Below, in pieces: positions 40,502 to 49,037 of a DNA stretch of 64,000 bases. Positions within the stretch are counted from its first letter, which is position 1; every line of letters starts with the position of its first letter. Source of the stretch: Thalassobacillus_A hwangdonensis (GTDB lineage: Bacteria; Bacillota; Bacilli; Bacillales; Halobacillaceae); the NCBI RefSeq assembly GCF_042675915.1, contig NZ_JBHTKL010000001.1, forward strand, positions 1 to 64,000. Direction: 5' to 3'. The translations under genes were made by a program, and so were the position numbers. A model generated the notes under the pieces. That model was not told where the DNA came from and ran no database searches. It saw nothing but the letters and a program-made list of their open reading frames with translations.

Positions 40502-41935
40502 ATGGCTGATCAATACAAACTATTTATAAATGGAGAATGGACCGATTCAGAAGAAAAAGTAGAAGTTCTGAATAAATACACTCAGGATACGTATGCGGAA
40601 GTAGCAAAAGCCGGCGAGAAAGAGGTGGATCAGGCGATTGAGGCAGCACAAACTGCTTTCAAAACAAACCCGATGCCTCCGTATAAGCGATACCAGATAC
40701 TTAAGCGTGTAAGTGAACTGCTTCAGGAAAATAAAGAAGAACTCGCAAAAAACATTACAATGGAAGCTGGCAAGCCGTTAAAACAGGCCCGAACTGAGAT
40801 TGATCGTGCTACGCAAACCTTCGAGCTATCAGCGGAAGAAGCGAAACGAATCCATGGGGAAGGAGTACCTGTCGAGGCTGCACCAGGTTCTGAAAACCGG
40901 ATGGCATTTACGATTAAAGTACCTGTCGGAGTGGTTGGTGCCATTAGTCCGTTCAACTTTCCAATCAATTTGGTCGCACATAAAATAGCCCCAGCGATCG
41001 CATCTGGAAACGCGGTTGTGCTGAAGCCTGCAAGTGCAACACCAATCTCAGCATTGAAACTTGCTGAGCTATTTGAAGAGGCAGGGCTTCCGAAAGGATT
41101 TTTGAATGTCGTTGTTGGTTCAGGGTCCACAGTTGGTAAACAAATGATGGAAGATAGCCGAATCAACCTGTACACGTTCACTGGAAGTGCGAATGTCGGA
41201 TTGAAATTGAAGCAGAATACAGGGCTGAACAAACTGATTCTGGAACTGGGGAACAACTCTCCGGTCATCATCGACAAAGAAGCGGATGTACAGATGGCTG
41301 CAAAAAATACAGCACAGAAGAGCTTCGCATTCGCTGGTCAGGTATGTATCTCTGTTCAGCGTCTCTATGTCCACGAGGAGGTAAGAGAAGAATTCCAGCA
41401 AGCATTCATCGAAGCGATTCAAGAGTTGAACGTTGGCGATCCGAACGATGCAGAAACAGATGTCGGACCAATGATCAGTGAGGAAGAGGCAGAGCGTGCT
41501 GAAACATGGATCAAAGATGCGGAAAAAGAAGGAGCGAAAATCATTCACGGCGGAAAGAGGAATGGAGCATTGCTTGAACCTACCGTCCTTACGAATGTGA
41601 CAAAAAATCAAAAGGTCGTGTGCGAAGAAATTTTCGCCCCGGTCGTATCGATCATTCCATTCTCTAATCTGAAAGACTGCATTGATGAGCTGAATGAATC
41701 CCAATACGGCTTACAAGGTGGTATCTTCACACAGAATATTGACACTGCCTTTTATGCTGCAAAAAACGTCCAAGTAGGTGGACTGATGATCAACGATTCC
41801 TCTCAATACCGTGTAGACCTCATGCCTTATGGCGGTGTGAAAGGAAGCGGATGGGGGAAAGAAGGACCGAAATATACGATTGAAGATATGACAGAAGAAC
41901 GGCTTGTGGTCATGAATCTCAATCAGGATGTATAA
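40502..41935 (+). CDS. aldehyde dehydrogenase
   Basis: A 477-residue ALDH-superfamily enzyme, paralogous to the one at 5472. Catalytic features: SPFNFPINL (N152), LELGNN (E248) and GQVCISVQR (C282); GGVKGSGWGKEG near the C-terminus. Both paralogues share the GQVCIS-QR signature of the lactaldehyde / glyceraldehyde-like branch. ATG 40502 lies after AAAGGAGTATGGTTAT. Monocistronic, ending in a bidirectional terminator. Substrate not readable. Confidence 0.87.
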   Translation: MADQYKLFINGEWTDSEEKVEVLNKYTQDTYAEVAKAGEKEVDQAIEAAQTAFKTNPMPPYKRYQILKRVSELLQENKEELAKNITMEAGKPLKQARTEIDRATQTFELSAEEAKRIHGEGVPVEAAPGSENRMAFTIKVPVGVVGAISPFNFPINLVAHKIAPAIASGNAVVLKPASATPISALKLAELFEEAGLPKGFLNVVVGSGSTVGKQMMEDSRINLYTFTGSANVGLKLKQNTGLNKLILELGNNSPVIIDKEADVQMAAKNTAQKSFAFAGQVCISVQRLYVHEEVREEFQQAFIEAIQELNVGDPNDAETDVGPMISEEEAERAETWIKDAEKEGAKIIHGGKRNGALLEPTVLTNVTKNQKVVCEEIFAPVVSIIPFSNLKDCIDELNESQYGLQGGIFTQNIDTAFYAAKNVQVGGLMINDSSQYRVDLMPYGGVKGSGWGKEGPKYTIEDMTEERLVVMNLNQDV

Positions 41936-41970
41936 AAAAAAGCGTTTGCCATTCAGGCAAACGCTTTTTA
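41933..41970. terminator. bidirectional terminator
   Basis: Perfect stem aaaaagcgtttgcc with ggcaaacgctttt and 5-nt loop between the convergent aldehyde dehydrogenase and MATE genes; A and T tracts on both sides. Confidence 0.92.
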
Positions 41971-43326
41971 TGTATGTGAAGTAGCTAGCTGCTTTTTCTG
42001 GATGTGGACCATTCGGATGTACAGAGTTATCGCACCAGCTGTCAGTCCGATGATCAGACTCATCCAGTAACCATATGGTCCGAATGAAGTGAAATTCGCT
42101 AGCCACCATCCGCTTGGAAGCCCGATTACCCAGTAGGAAACAAACGCCATGATAAGCGTGATATTCACATCCTTATAGCCTCTCAATGCCCCTTGGATAG
42201 GTGCGCCGAATGCATCGGAAAGCTGGAAGAAAATCGCGAAAAACAGGAAGTTCCGCGTCAATTCAATTACGGCAGGATCAGAACTGTACATACGTGCAAC
42301 CTGATCATCAAAGATATAAAGAATCAGTCCGCTTAAAACGGACATAAGCACTGCACTAATGATACCTAGATAAGAATAAGTCCTTGCATGCGAGTATCTT
42401 TTTGCCCCGACTTCAAATCCTACAGCGATTGTCAGTGTGAATGCGATACTGAGCGGAATCATATATAACAACGAGGCAAAGTTGATCGCTGCCTGATGGG
42501 CTGCAATCGTATTCGTGTCATAGACCGTCATGAAAAATGTCACCGCAGCGAAGATGCTTGTTTCAAAAAATATCGCAAACCCGATTGGTATTCCGATTTT
42601 CAATTGCTCCCACCAGGCTGCAAGTGATGGCTTCACCCAATCGGAAAAGATCGAGTAGGTTCGAAATGGTGTAACTTTGACAATGATATAGACTGCTATT
42701 CCACAGGCTACCCAATAGGTTAACGCAGATGCAACACCAGCACCGACTCCTCCCAATGCAGGAAAGCCGAGTTTTCCGAAAATGAAGATATAATTAAAGA
42801 AAATATTGAAAGGTAACGTCATCAGGATAATGATCATTGAGACACGAGTCTTGCCAAGCGCATCAATGAAGCAGCGTAAAGTATTGAAAATGAATAGTGG
42901 AATGATTCCAAGCCCTAAAGTGATCAGATAATATTTCGCAACATGCCGTACTTCTGCTTCAAGCGACATCAGATTAAGTATCGGATCCAATGCAAAGTAA
43001 CCGAGTGTACCAATAACGGCGGCTAGAGCTACCGATAAATATACTCCCTGCTTTACAGAAGACTGGATTGCATCTTCATCCCGGGCACCCTTCAACTGAG
43101 CGACGATTGGGGAGATCGCCATTAAAATACCATTCAAACCGGTGAATACAGGCAGCCAAATACTTGAACCGATGGCAACGCCGGCTAAATCATCTGCTCC
43201 CGCCTGTCCGGACATGATTGTATCGAAAAAGTTCATCAAATACATCCCGATCTGTGTCAGCAGAATCGGAAACAGAATTATTAGAAAAAGTTTTAACTTT
43301 TGTTTCAAATGGGTAGTTTCATACAT
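41968..43326 (-). CDS. MATE-family efflux transporter
   Basis: A 452-residue exporter with about twelve membrane segments. It begins LKLFLIILFPILLTQIGMYLMNFFDTIMSGQ, the MatE domain start, and keeps the repeated GxDAxGTP-like loops of the two halves (LRCFIDALGKTRVSM and QGALRGYKDVN). Sodium- or proton-driven export of cationic compounds is expected. The ATG at 43326 follows AAGGAAGAG; a longer open frame to 43590 runs across the divergent promoter and into the MurG-like gene, so it is rejected. Confidence 0.88.
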   Translation of the reverse strand: MYETTHLKQKLKLFLIILFPILLTQIGMYLMNFFDTIMSGQAGADDLAGVAIGSSIWLPVFTGLNGILMAISPIVAQLKGARDEDAIQSSVKQGVYLSVALAAVIGTLGYFALDPILNLMSLEAEVRHVAKYYLITLGLGIIPLFIFNTLRCFIDALGKTRVSMIIILMTLPFNIFFNYIFIFGKLGFPALGGVGAGVASALTYWVACGIAVYIIVKVTPFRTYSIFSDWVKPSLAAWWEQLKIGIPIGFAIFFETSIFAAVTFFMTVYDTNTIAAHQAAINFASLLYMIPLSIAFTLTIAVGFEVGAKRYSHARTYSYLGIISAVLMSVLSGLILYIFDDQVARMYSSDPAVIELTRNFLFFAIFFQLSDAFGAPIQGALRGYKDVNITLIMAFVSYWVIGLPSGWWLANFTSFGPYGYWMSLIIGLTAGAITLYIRMVHIQKKQLATSHT

Positions 43327-43419
43327 ATATCTCTTCCTTTTCTGATACAATTCACTTAGGATAGGAAGGATTATAACACAGTTGTAAGGATTTTTGTCTG
43401 GAAAGGAAGTAATTGACTT

Positions 43420-44490
43420 ATGAGTGATAAACGGATTTTGTTTACTGGCGGAGGTACGGCGGGGCACGTCATCGTCAACCTTGCGCTTATTCCCGAATTT
43501 CAACAACAGGGGTATTCCATTGATTATATAGGTTCCGCTGACGGTATCGAGCGCGATTTGATTGCTGGATTGGATGGGGTGACATACCATGCCATCTCGA
43601 CAGGGAAGTTGAGAAGGTACATGTCAAAAGAGAACTTCAAAGACCCGTTCAAAGTGATGAAAGGGACGCTCCAGGCTTGGAATATCATTCGCAAACGGAA
43701 GCCAGGTGCGATTTTTTCAAAAGGTGGCTTCGTTTCTGTGCCGGTTGTGACGGCTGCATGGATGAACCGTGTACCGGCAATTATTCACGAATCGGATTAC
43801 ACTCCAGGACTTGCAAATAAAATTGCAATTCCCTTCGCTAAGAAAGTGTTGGCAACTTTTCCTGAAACGATGAATCATCTACCGAAGGATAAGAGTGAAT
43901 ACATTGGAGCGGTGATCAGGGATGAGTTGTTCGAAGGTGACCGTCATAAAGGACTTCGTCACTGTGATTTCCCTTCAGATAAGCCAGTGTTGATGGTGAT
44001 GGGGGGAAGCACCGGTTCGAAGAAAATCAATGATGCAATCCGCGGCCAACTTGATGAGCTGCTGAAGCACCTTCAAATCATCCATATTTGCGGTAAAGGA
44101 AACACAGACACGACAATCAATAGAAAAGGCTACGTACAGTTCGAATACGTTAATGAAGAGCTGAAGGATCTTTTTGCAGCAACGGATTATATCGTTTCAA
44201 GAGCAGGCGCTAACGCCATCTTCGAATTCCTGGCATTAAGGAAGCCGATGTTGCTTATCCCACTTTCCAGGCATGCGAGCCGTGGAGACCAGATTTTGAA
44301 TGCAGACTCTTTCGTAAAACAAGGCTATGCTAGGAAGCTGGAGGAAGAAGAATTGACAAAAGAAAGCTTTATGAAAGAACTTGATCATCTGATTGCTGAT
44401 AAAGGTTCGATTCTCAGCAATATGGAAAACTATCAAAGCCAGAAAGCCAAGGATCGTGTGGTCGAAATCATTCAGCAAAATGAAAAATAA
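43420..44490 (+). CDS. MurG-like UDP-GlcNAc transferase (paralogue)
   Basis: A 356-residue GT-B glycosyltransferase. The N-terminal FTGGGTAGHVIVNLAL loop, the FSKGGFVSVPVVTAAW acceptor/membrane patch and the C-terminal VSRAGANAIFEFLALRKPMLLIPL donor-binding region all match MurG, which makes lipid II. The gene stands alone, not in a dcw cluster, so it is probably the second MurG-like protein some bacilli carry; the main murG should be elsewhere. The start follows GGAAAGGAAGTAATTGACTT. Divergent from the MATE gene. Confidence 0.83.
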   Translation: MSDKRILFTGGGTAGHVIVNLALIPEFQQQGYSIDYIGSADGIERDLIAGLDGVTYHAISTGKLRRYMSKENFKDPFKVMKGTLQAWNIIRKRKPGAIFSKGGFVSVPVVTAAWMNRVPAIIHESDYTPGLANKIAIPFAKKVLATFPETMNHLPKDKSEYIGAVIRDELFEGDRHKGLRHCDFPSDKPVLMVMGGSTGSKKINDAIRGQLDELLKHLQIIHICGKGNTDTTINRKGYVQFEYVNEELKDLFAATDYIVSRAGANAIFEFLALRKPMLLIPLSRHASRGDQILNADSFVKQGYARKLEEEELTKESFMKELDHLIADKGSILSNMENYQSQKAKDRVVEIIQQNEK

Positions 44491-44498
44491 GCACAAAC

Positions 44499-44533
44499 AA
44501 AGGAGTTGGGGCTCAAATCCCAACTCCTTTTTG
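44499..44533 (+). terminator. intrinsic terminator
   Basis: Stem aaggagttggg with cccaactcctt and 8-nt loop, then ttt. Confidence 0.9.
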
Positions 44534-44685
44534 GTGGTCTGGAATATTGATAGCTTTAGCTGGTGGGCTCATCCAGCTCTATCACTTACGTTTTTGTTCT
44601 GAGGGTTCGAAAAATAGGGGAGATGCGGTATAATGGATAAGGATTTCGAGTTTTTTTATACTATAGCTCATCAGGGGTAGATGTT

Positions 44686-45045
44686 GTGAAACGAACTATT
44701 ATTTGTCATTACTGCAAAAAGAAGATCGTAGATCGGGATGAACTGATTACCGGTGCTCGCTGGTTCAAGGTCAAACCGTTCCATATGAAATGCTTCGGTC
44801 AGCTGGAAGAGGAAACGGCTGTCTTCGTCAAATCGTGGAAACCGTTAAATGGAATACCAGGTAATACATCGTTCCTAATAATGCTCGCGATTTTCCTGTG
44901 GATGTTCTTGACCGATCAATTCGGCTATGTCGGTGATATTATCGGAGCTGTCTCCTTGTATCCAATCGGCCTTAGAATTCTTTCATTCCTATTGATCGAA
45001 TCCACACTGCCAAAAATCAGCCCGGAAAAAGAAATGAGACGTTAG
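44686..45045 (+). CDS. membrane protein with N-terminal zinc ribbon
   Basis: A 119-residue protein. The N-terminus has CHYCKKKI ... WFKVKPFHMKCF, a CxxC plus HxxC zinc-binding arrangement. Two membrane segments follow (about 61-78 and 88-105) with a positively charged C-terminus. GTG start after CAGGGGTAG; a TATAAT lies about 50 bp upstream. Family unknown to me. Confidence 0.7.
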   Translation: MKRTIICHYCKKKIVDRDELITGARWFKVKPFHMKCFGQLEEETAVFVKSWKPLNGIPGNTSFLIMLAIFLWMFLTDQFGYVGDIIGAVSLYPIGLRILSFLLIESTLPKISPEKEMRR

Positions 45046-45057
45046 TATTTTGCAACG

Positions 45058-45088
45058 AAGGATGCCCAATTATGGAGCATCCTTTTTT
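45058..45088 (+). terminator. intrinsic terminator
   Basis: Stem aaggatgc with gcatcctt, T6. Confidence 0.88.
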
Positions 45089-45154
45089 CATTCATAAGCA
45101 AATTATCTATATATTATCTTTCATGAGATTTCGAGTAATACATATCGAAGGTGG

Positions 45155-45266
45155 AACAGGGGAAGGGGGAGACTCCCGCGGGAAAAGGAGCTAGGCTAGA
45201 CCCCGGAAGGCGTAGCCTGAGGAGGCTTGCCAGTTCCCCCGCAGGAAAGCGAGTCCTTCCCCTGTT
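45155..45266 (+). repeat. dispersed intergenic repeat, copy 3
   Basis: 112 bp with 12-bp terminal inverted repeats (aacaggggaagg with ccttcccctgtt). The interior matches the copy at 22691: gactcccgcgggaaaag, agaccccggaaggcgtagcc, tgaggaggcttgcc, gcaggaaagcgagt. The copies keep compensatory arms while the outer sequence differs, which points to selection on, or propagation of, a folded structure. Confidence 0.82.
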
Positions 45267-45417
45267 ACACCAACGCTAACAAATGGCTCGAAATCAATTT
45301 TAGTAATATTTGTACTTACAATTCCACTTATGGTAATGTAGTAACGTTGCTTTGAAATAAATCGCATGAGGGCTCCGACAAACGTCATTCCATACAAGTT
45401 GAAGGGAGAATGACAAA

Positions 45418-47685
45418 ATGAACAACCACCCCGATTACAAGAACGAACTGGAGCGGCTCGACTTTACGAAAGCGTACATGGATACACTCATTGCTGCTCA
45501 GGAATCCGACCAGACCGCTTTGAAAGAGAAGCAGGCAGATGCTCTACAGAAACTGAGCTTCAAAGACAGTAGCTTAAGGTATCAGGAGATGCTGGCCCAT
45601 GCAAGCTTCATGAAAATGTCAAAGGAACAACTAGAGAACCTCAAACGACTCCGTAAGAAACCGTATTTTGCCCGCATTAATTTTCATCGAAAAGAAAAGA
45701 CAGAAGAAGAAATATTCTACATCGGTAAAGTCTCGTTATTCGACCGAGAGACACAGATGCCAATCATCCTGGATTGGCGATCCCCGCTTGCCAACGTGTA
45801 CTATGAAGGCAGACTCGGAGCCGTCACTTATGATGCACACGGGGAGACGTACGAAGGAAATGTCTCCCTCAAACGTCAGTACACGATTGAAGATGGAGAA
45901 CTGAAAGACTTCAGGGACATCGATTTGACGACGAAGGATGAATTGCTCCAGGATTCCCTTGCCCAGAACTCGGAAGGAAGACTGAGCGAAATCGTCTCCA
46001 CTATCCAGGAAGAGCAGAACCAAGTCATCCGTGCGAACCTGCGAAAACCGATTATCGTCCAAGGGGCGGCAGGAAGCGGTAAGACGACGATTGCCCTGCA
46101 CCGAATCTCATACTTCCTCTATTCCATGAAAGAAATATTCAAACCAGAAGAAATGTTGATCCTAGCACCGAACCAGTTGTTTATCCAATACATTTCAGAA
46201 GTTCTGCCGGAGTTAGGCGTGCAAAAAGCACGTCAAACCACGTATGCGGATTATGTCACGCAGGTAATCAATCTTAAACACAGTGTCATCACCCAACATG
46301 AAACGTTGATGCGCATGCTTGAGGACGAAAATGATGAGAAACCGCTGAGTTTATGGACGGCTGAATTCAAAGGATCTCCGAACTATAAGCGAGTCGTCGA
46401 TAAATACTTAGAACATCTGAAGAAAAGTTATTTGATTGATGAAGACTTCGTGGTTGCAGGTTTCAAAGTGAAAAACGGTAAGAACATCAAACGGCTTTTC
46501 CTGACAGATTTCAGCTATTTCCCCTACCAGGTCAGAGTCAATAAAATCAAGGCAATTCTGCAATCCGAACTTCGAAGAAAGAAAAAGATCATGCTTAAGA
46601 AGATTGCGGACAAATATGATCGAGAACTGGACCGGGCACTCTTTGATATTAAAGATCCTGACAAACGCCGGGTGCGTGTCAGTTTCCTATTGACTAAAAA
46701 GGAAGAAAAGCTGGCACAAATCAACCGCGAAGCAAGAGGAGCGGTAAAACGCTACATGGATCAGTATCCTAGATTAAAAGTGCTTGAGACATATCGAGCC
46801 TTGTTCGAAAAAGAGGCATTGTATGAAAAGTTGATGACAAACCTTCCGCAACAAGAGCGGAACTTTATGAAAGAGGAGACACTGAAAGTCTTATCAGCTA
46901 AAAAGGTCCATGCAGAGGATTTGGCAGCTCTCCTCTATTTGAAGACATTCTTATATGGAATCGATAAAGATGACCAGGCGAAGAAAGTGATCATCGATGA
47001 AGCACAGGATTACAGTTATTTTGAAATCTACAGTTTGCGTAAAGCTTTTCAGACGGAACTGTTCACAATTGTAGGTGACCTTGCACAGGGAATCTATCGT
47101 TATCGAGGGTTGAAGAACTGGGATGTACTGAAGGATGGAATTTTCACAGAACCTAGCTACCTTACCTTGCAGAAGACGTATCGTACCACAGTAGAAATCA
47201 TGGAGCTAGCTAACCAACTGCTGGCTCTGATGCCAGATGATCTTCCAAAGGCTGAACCGGTTGTACGTCACGGGAACCGTCCACTTTTTATAAAGAAAAA
47301 CGGTACTGGAATCTCACAGCTAAAAAACAAGCTGCCTTCCGAAATTGGAAAAGGGATGAAAAGCTTCGCGGTTGTTACAAAAACGAGAAAGGAAGCAGAA
47401 GCTTTACACGAGGACATGTCCGGAACGGATTTAGGATTCGAGCTTATGGACGGGAAAAATGAAATGGGCGATCGAATGATTTTGCCTGCCTACTTGGCAA
47501 AAGGATTGGAGTTTGATGTCATTTTTCTTATGAGCGGTTCATCTCCATATAAATTGGAGGAATTGGATTTGAAAATGCTCTATGTATCGATGACAAGACC
47601 TCTGCATCGTCTATACATGATCGGGGATAGTCCTGAAGAATTTCTGCTCCACAAAGTCAAAAGCGATTATTATGATATAGAGTAA
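45418..47685 (+). CDS. helD: RNA polymerase recycling motor HelD
   Basis: A 755-residue superfamily-1 helicase-like ATPase that binds RNA polymerase and drives release of nucleic acid and delta-dependent recycling. An N-terminal coiled-coil arm (residues about 1-75) precedes the 1A domain with Walker A GAAGSGKTT at about 216-224. Walker B is KKVIIDEAQDYS, and the C-terminal motifs are TLQKTYRTTVEI and AKGLEFDVIFLM. No UvrD-type DNA-binding insert is evident. The start follows GAAGGGAGAATG. Monocistronic. Confidence 0.93.
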   Translation: MNNHPDYKNELERLDFTKAYMDTLIAAQESDQTALKEKQADALQKLSFKDSSLRYQEMLAHASFMKMSKEQLENLKRLRKKPYFARINFHRKEKTEEEIFYIGKVSLFDRETQMPIILDWRSPLANVYYEGRLGAVTYDAHGETYEGNVSLKRQYTIEDGELKDFRDIDLTTKDELLQDSLAQNSEGRLSEIVSTIQEEQNQVIRANLRKPIIVQGAAGSGKTTIALHRISYFLYSMKEIFKPEEMLILAPNQLFIQYISEVLPELGVQKARQTTYADYVTQVINLKHSVITQHETLMRMLEDENDEKPLSLWTAEFKGSPNYKRVVDKYLEHLKKSYLIDEDFVVAGFKVKNGKNIKRLFLTDFSYFPYQVRVNKIKAILQSELRRKKKIMLKKIADKYDRELDRALFDIKDPDKRRVRVSFLLTKKEEKLAQINREARGAVKRYMDQYPRLKVLETYRALFEKEALYEKLMTNLPQQERNFMKEETLKVLSAKKVHAEDLAALLYLKTFLYGIDKDDQAKKVIIDEAQDYSYFEIYSLRKAFQTELFTIVGDLAQGIYRYRGLKNWDVLKDGIFTEPSYLTLQKTYRTTVEIMELANQLLALMPDDLPKAEPVVRHGNRPLFIKKNGTGISQLKNKLPSEIGKGMKSFAVVTKTRKEAEALHEDMSGTDLGFELMDGKNEMGDRMILPAYLAKGLEFDVIFLMSGSSPYKLEELDLKMLYVSMTRPLHRLYMIGDSPEEFLLHKVKSDYYDIE

Positions 47686-47689
47686 AAGC

Positions 47690-47725
47690 AAAGGGTAAGA
47701 ATCCAGTCGATTCTTACCCTTTTTG
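47690..47725 (+). terminator. intrinsic terminator of helD
   Basis: Perfect stem aaagggtaagaatc with gattcttacccttt and T-rich end. Confidence 0.92.
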
Positions 47726-47749
47726 TGTTGGGGAGGTTGTGTTCAGCTG

Positions 47750-47974
47750 TTATTTTTTATGGTGATGTCTGCCACAAACACAGTCGATCATTCTGCTCAC
47801 CAAGTGGTAGATGACAAGCAGCCATACTACTGCAAGGATCAACACAATGATCAAGCCGATCGTGCTGCCGATCAACAATGCAGCTGCATCAACTAATGCA
47901 AGTGGAGCAAGGACTAAGGAAAGGATGGCTAAACCAATTCCCAATAAGGAAGTACCTAATCCGTTGTAACTCAT
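47750..47974 (-). CDS. small membrane protein
   Basis: A 74-residue, two-helix membrane protein (about residues 8-30 and 35-58), with a short cytosolic tail containing CVCGRHHHKK, a possible metal site. The ATG follows AGGAGGTGAATT. It is convergent with helD and divergent from the aldo/keto reductase. No family recognised. Confidence 0.7.
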   Translation of the reverse strand: MSYNGLGTSLLGIGLAILSLVLAPLALVDAAALLIGSTIGLIIVLILAVVWLLVIYHLVSRMIDCVCGRHHHKK

Positions 47975-48163
47975 AGTAATTCACCTCCTGTTCACAACAT
48001 ATGCAAACAGGCTGTTCTCGTCTTATACGTGTGACCATCCAAATGAAAAAGAGGTACATGCCCCTGATGGGAATGCCCAAGTAGTGCAAATGGTTTTGAA
48101 ATGATATAGCTTAGCTGTATTCTTTTAAGGGAACGGTTTTATATTGAAAGGAGAGGAACAAAG

Positions 48164-48994
48164 ATGAATCTGAACTCTACAGTAACCCTTCATAATGGCG
48201 TACATATGCCTCAGTTCGGCCTTGGCGTCTATAAGATGGAGGATGGCAATGAAACCGCACAGGCGGTAAAGAATGCAATCGATCTTGGATACCGTCATAT
48301 CGATACGGCTTCCGTTTACAAAAACGAAGAAGGCGTGGGACAGGGGATCAAAGATAGTGGTGTTCCTCGTGAAGAAATTTTCGTAACTTCAAAAGTTTGG
48401 AACGATGAACAAGGGTACGAATCGACGATTGAAGCATTCAACAACAGCTTGAAGCGATTGGACCTGGAGTATCTCGACCTGTATCTTGTCCATTGGCCAG
48501 TGCCAGGTAAGTATAAAGAAACCTGGAAAGCATTGGAGCAGTTATATAAAGATGGAAAAGTGAAAGCCATCGGTGTCAGTAACTTCCTCGTTCATCATTT
48601 GGATGATCTGCTGGAGGATGTTGAAATCAAACCTATGATTAATCAGATTGAGCTTCACCCTGAGTTGGCACAAACCGAGCTTCGCAACTACTGTGCACAG
48701 CATAATATTCACGTTACAGCCTGGTCTCCGCTCGCACGTGGAAAATACTTTGAAGCACCAGTACTGCAAAGCATTGCTGAAAAGTATGGCAAAACACCTG
48801 CACAAGTCATCTTGCGCTGGGATCTGCAGCATGGAATCATCACGATTCCTAAGTCGACGAACAAAGACCGTCAGAAGCAGAATGCGGACCTTTTTGATTT
48901 TGAACTGACAGCTGAAGAGCTTGCCCGAATTGATGAACTGGATAAAGGGGAAGAAGGTCGTAACGGCCCACACCCTGATGAATTCGATTATTGA
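48164..48994 (+). CDS. aldo/keto reductase (YtbE/YvgN-like)
   Basis: A 276-residue TIM-barrel NADPH-dependent reductase. The tetrad is complete: D47, Y52 (IDTASVYKNEEGVG), K77 (VTSKVW) and H110 (YLVHWP). The cofactor-binding IPKSTNKDRQKQN segment is typical. B. subtilis relatives reduce methylglyoxal and other aldehydes. Start after AAAGGAGAGG. Monocistronic. Confidence 0.92.
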   Translation: MNLNSTVTLHNGVHMPQFGLGVYKMEDGNETAQAVKNAIDLGYRHIDTASVYKNEEGVGQGIKDSGVPREEIFVTSKVWNDEQGYESTIEAFNNSLKRLDLEYLDLYLVHWPVPGKYKETWKALEQLYKDGKVKAIGVSNFLVHHLDDLLEDVEIKPMINQIELHPELAQTELRNYCAQHNIHVTAWSPLARGKYFEAPVLQSIAEKYGKTPAQVILRWDLQHGIITIPKSTNKDRQKQNADLFDFELTAEELARIDELDKGEEGRNGPHPDEFDY

Positions 48995-49001
48995 TTGCAA
49001 T

Positions 49002-49030
49002 GCCCCGCTCTATCATGAGTGGGGCTTTTT
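49002..49030. terminator. terminator between convergent genes
   Basis: Stem gccccgctc with gagtggggc, then T5; separates the aldo/keto reductase from ligD. Confidence 0.85.
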
Positions 49031-49037
49031 CTTATTT

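Noticed and set aside
43327..43590. 88-residue N-terminal extension of the MATE protein
   Set aside because: The extension crosses the divergent promoter region and overlaps the MurG-like gene; a good ribosome-binding site precedes the ATG at 43326.
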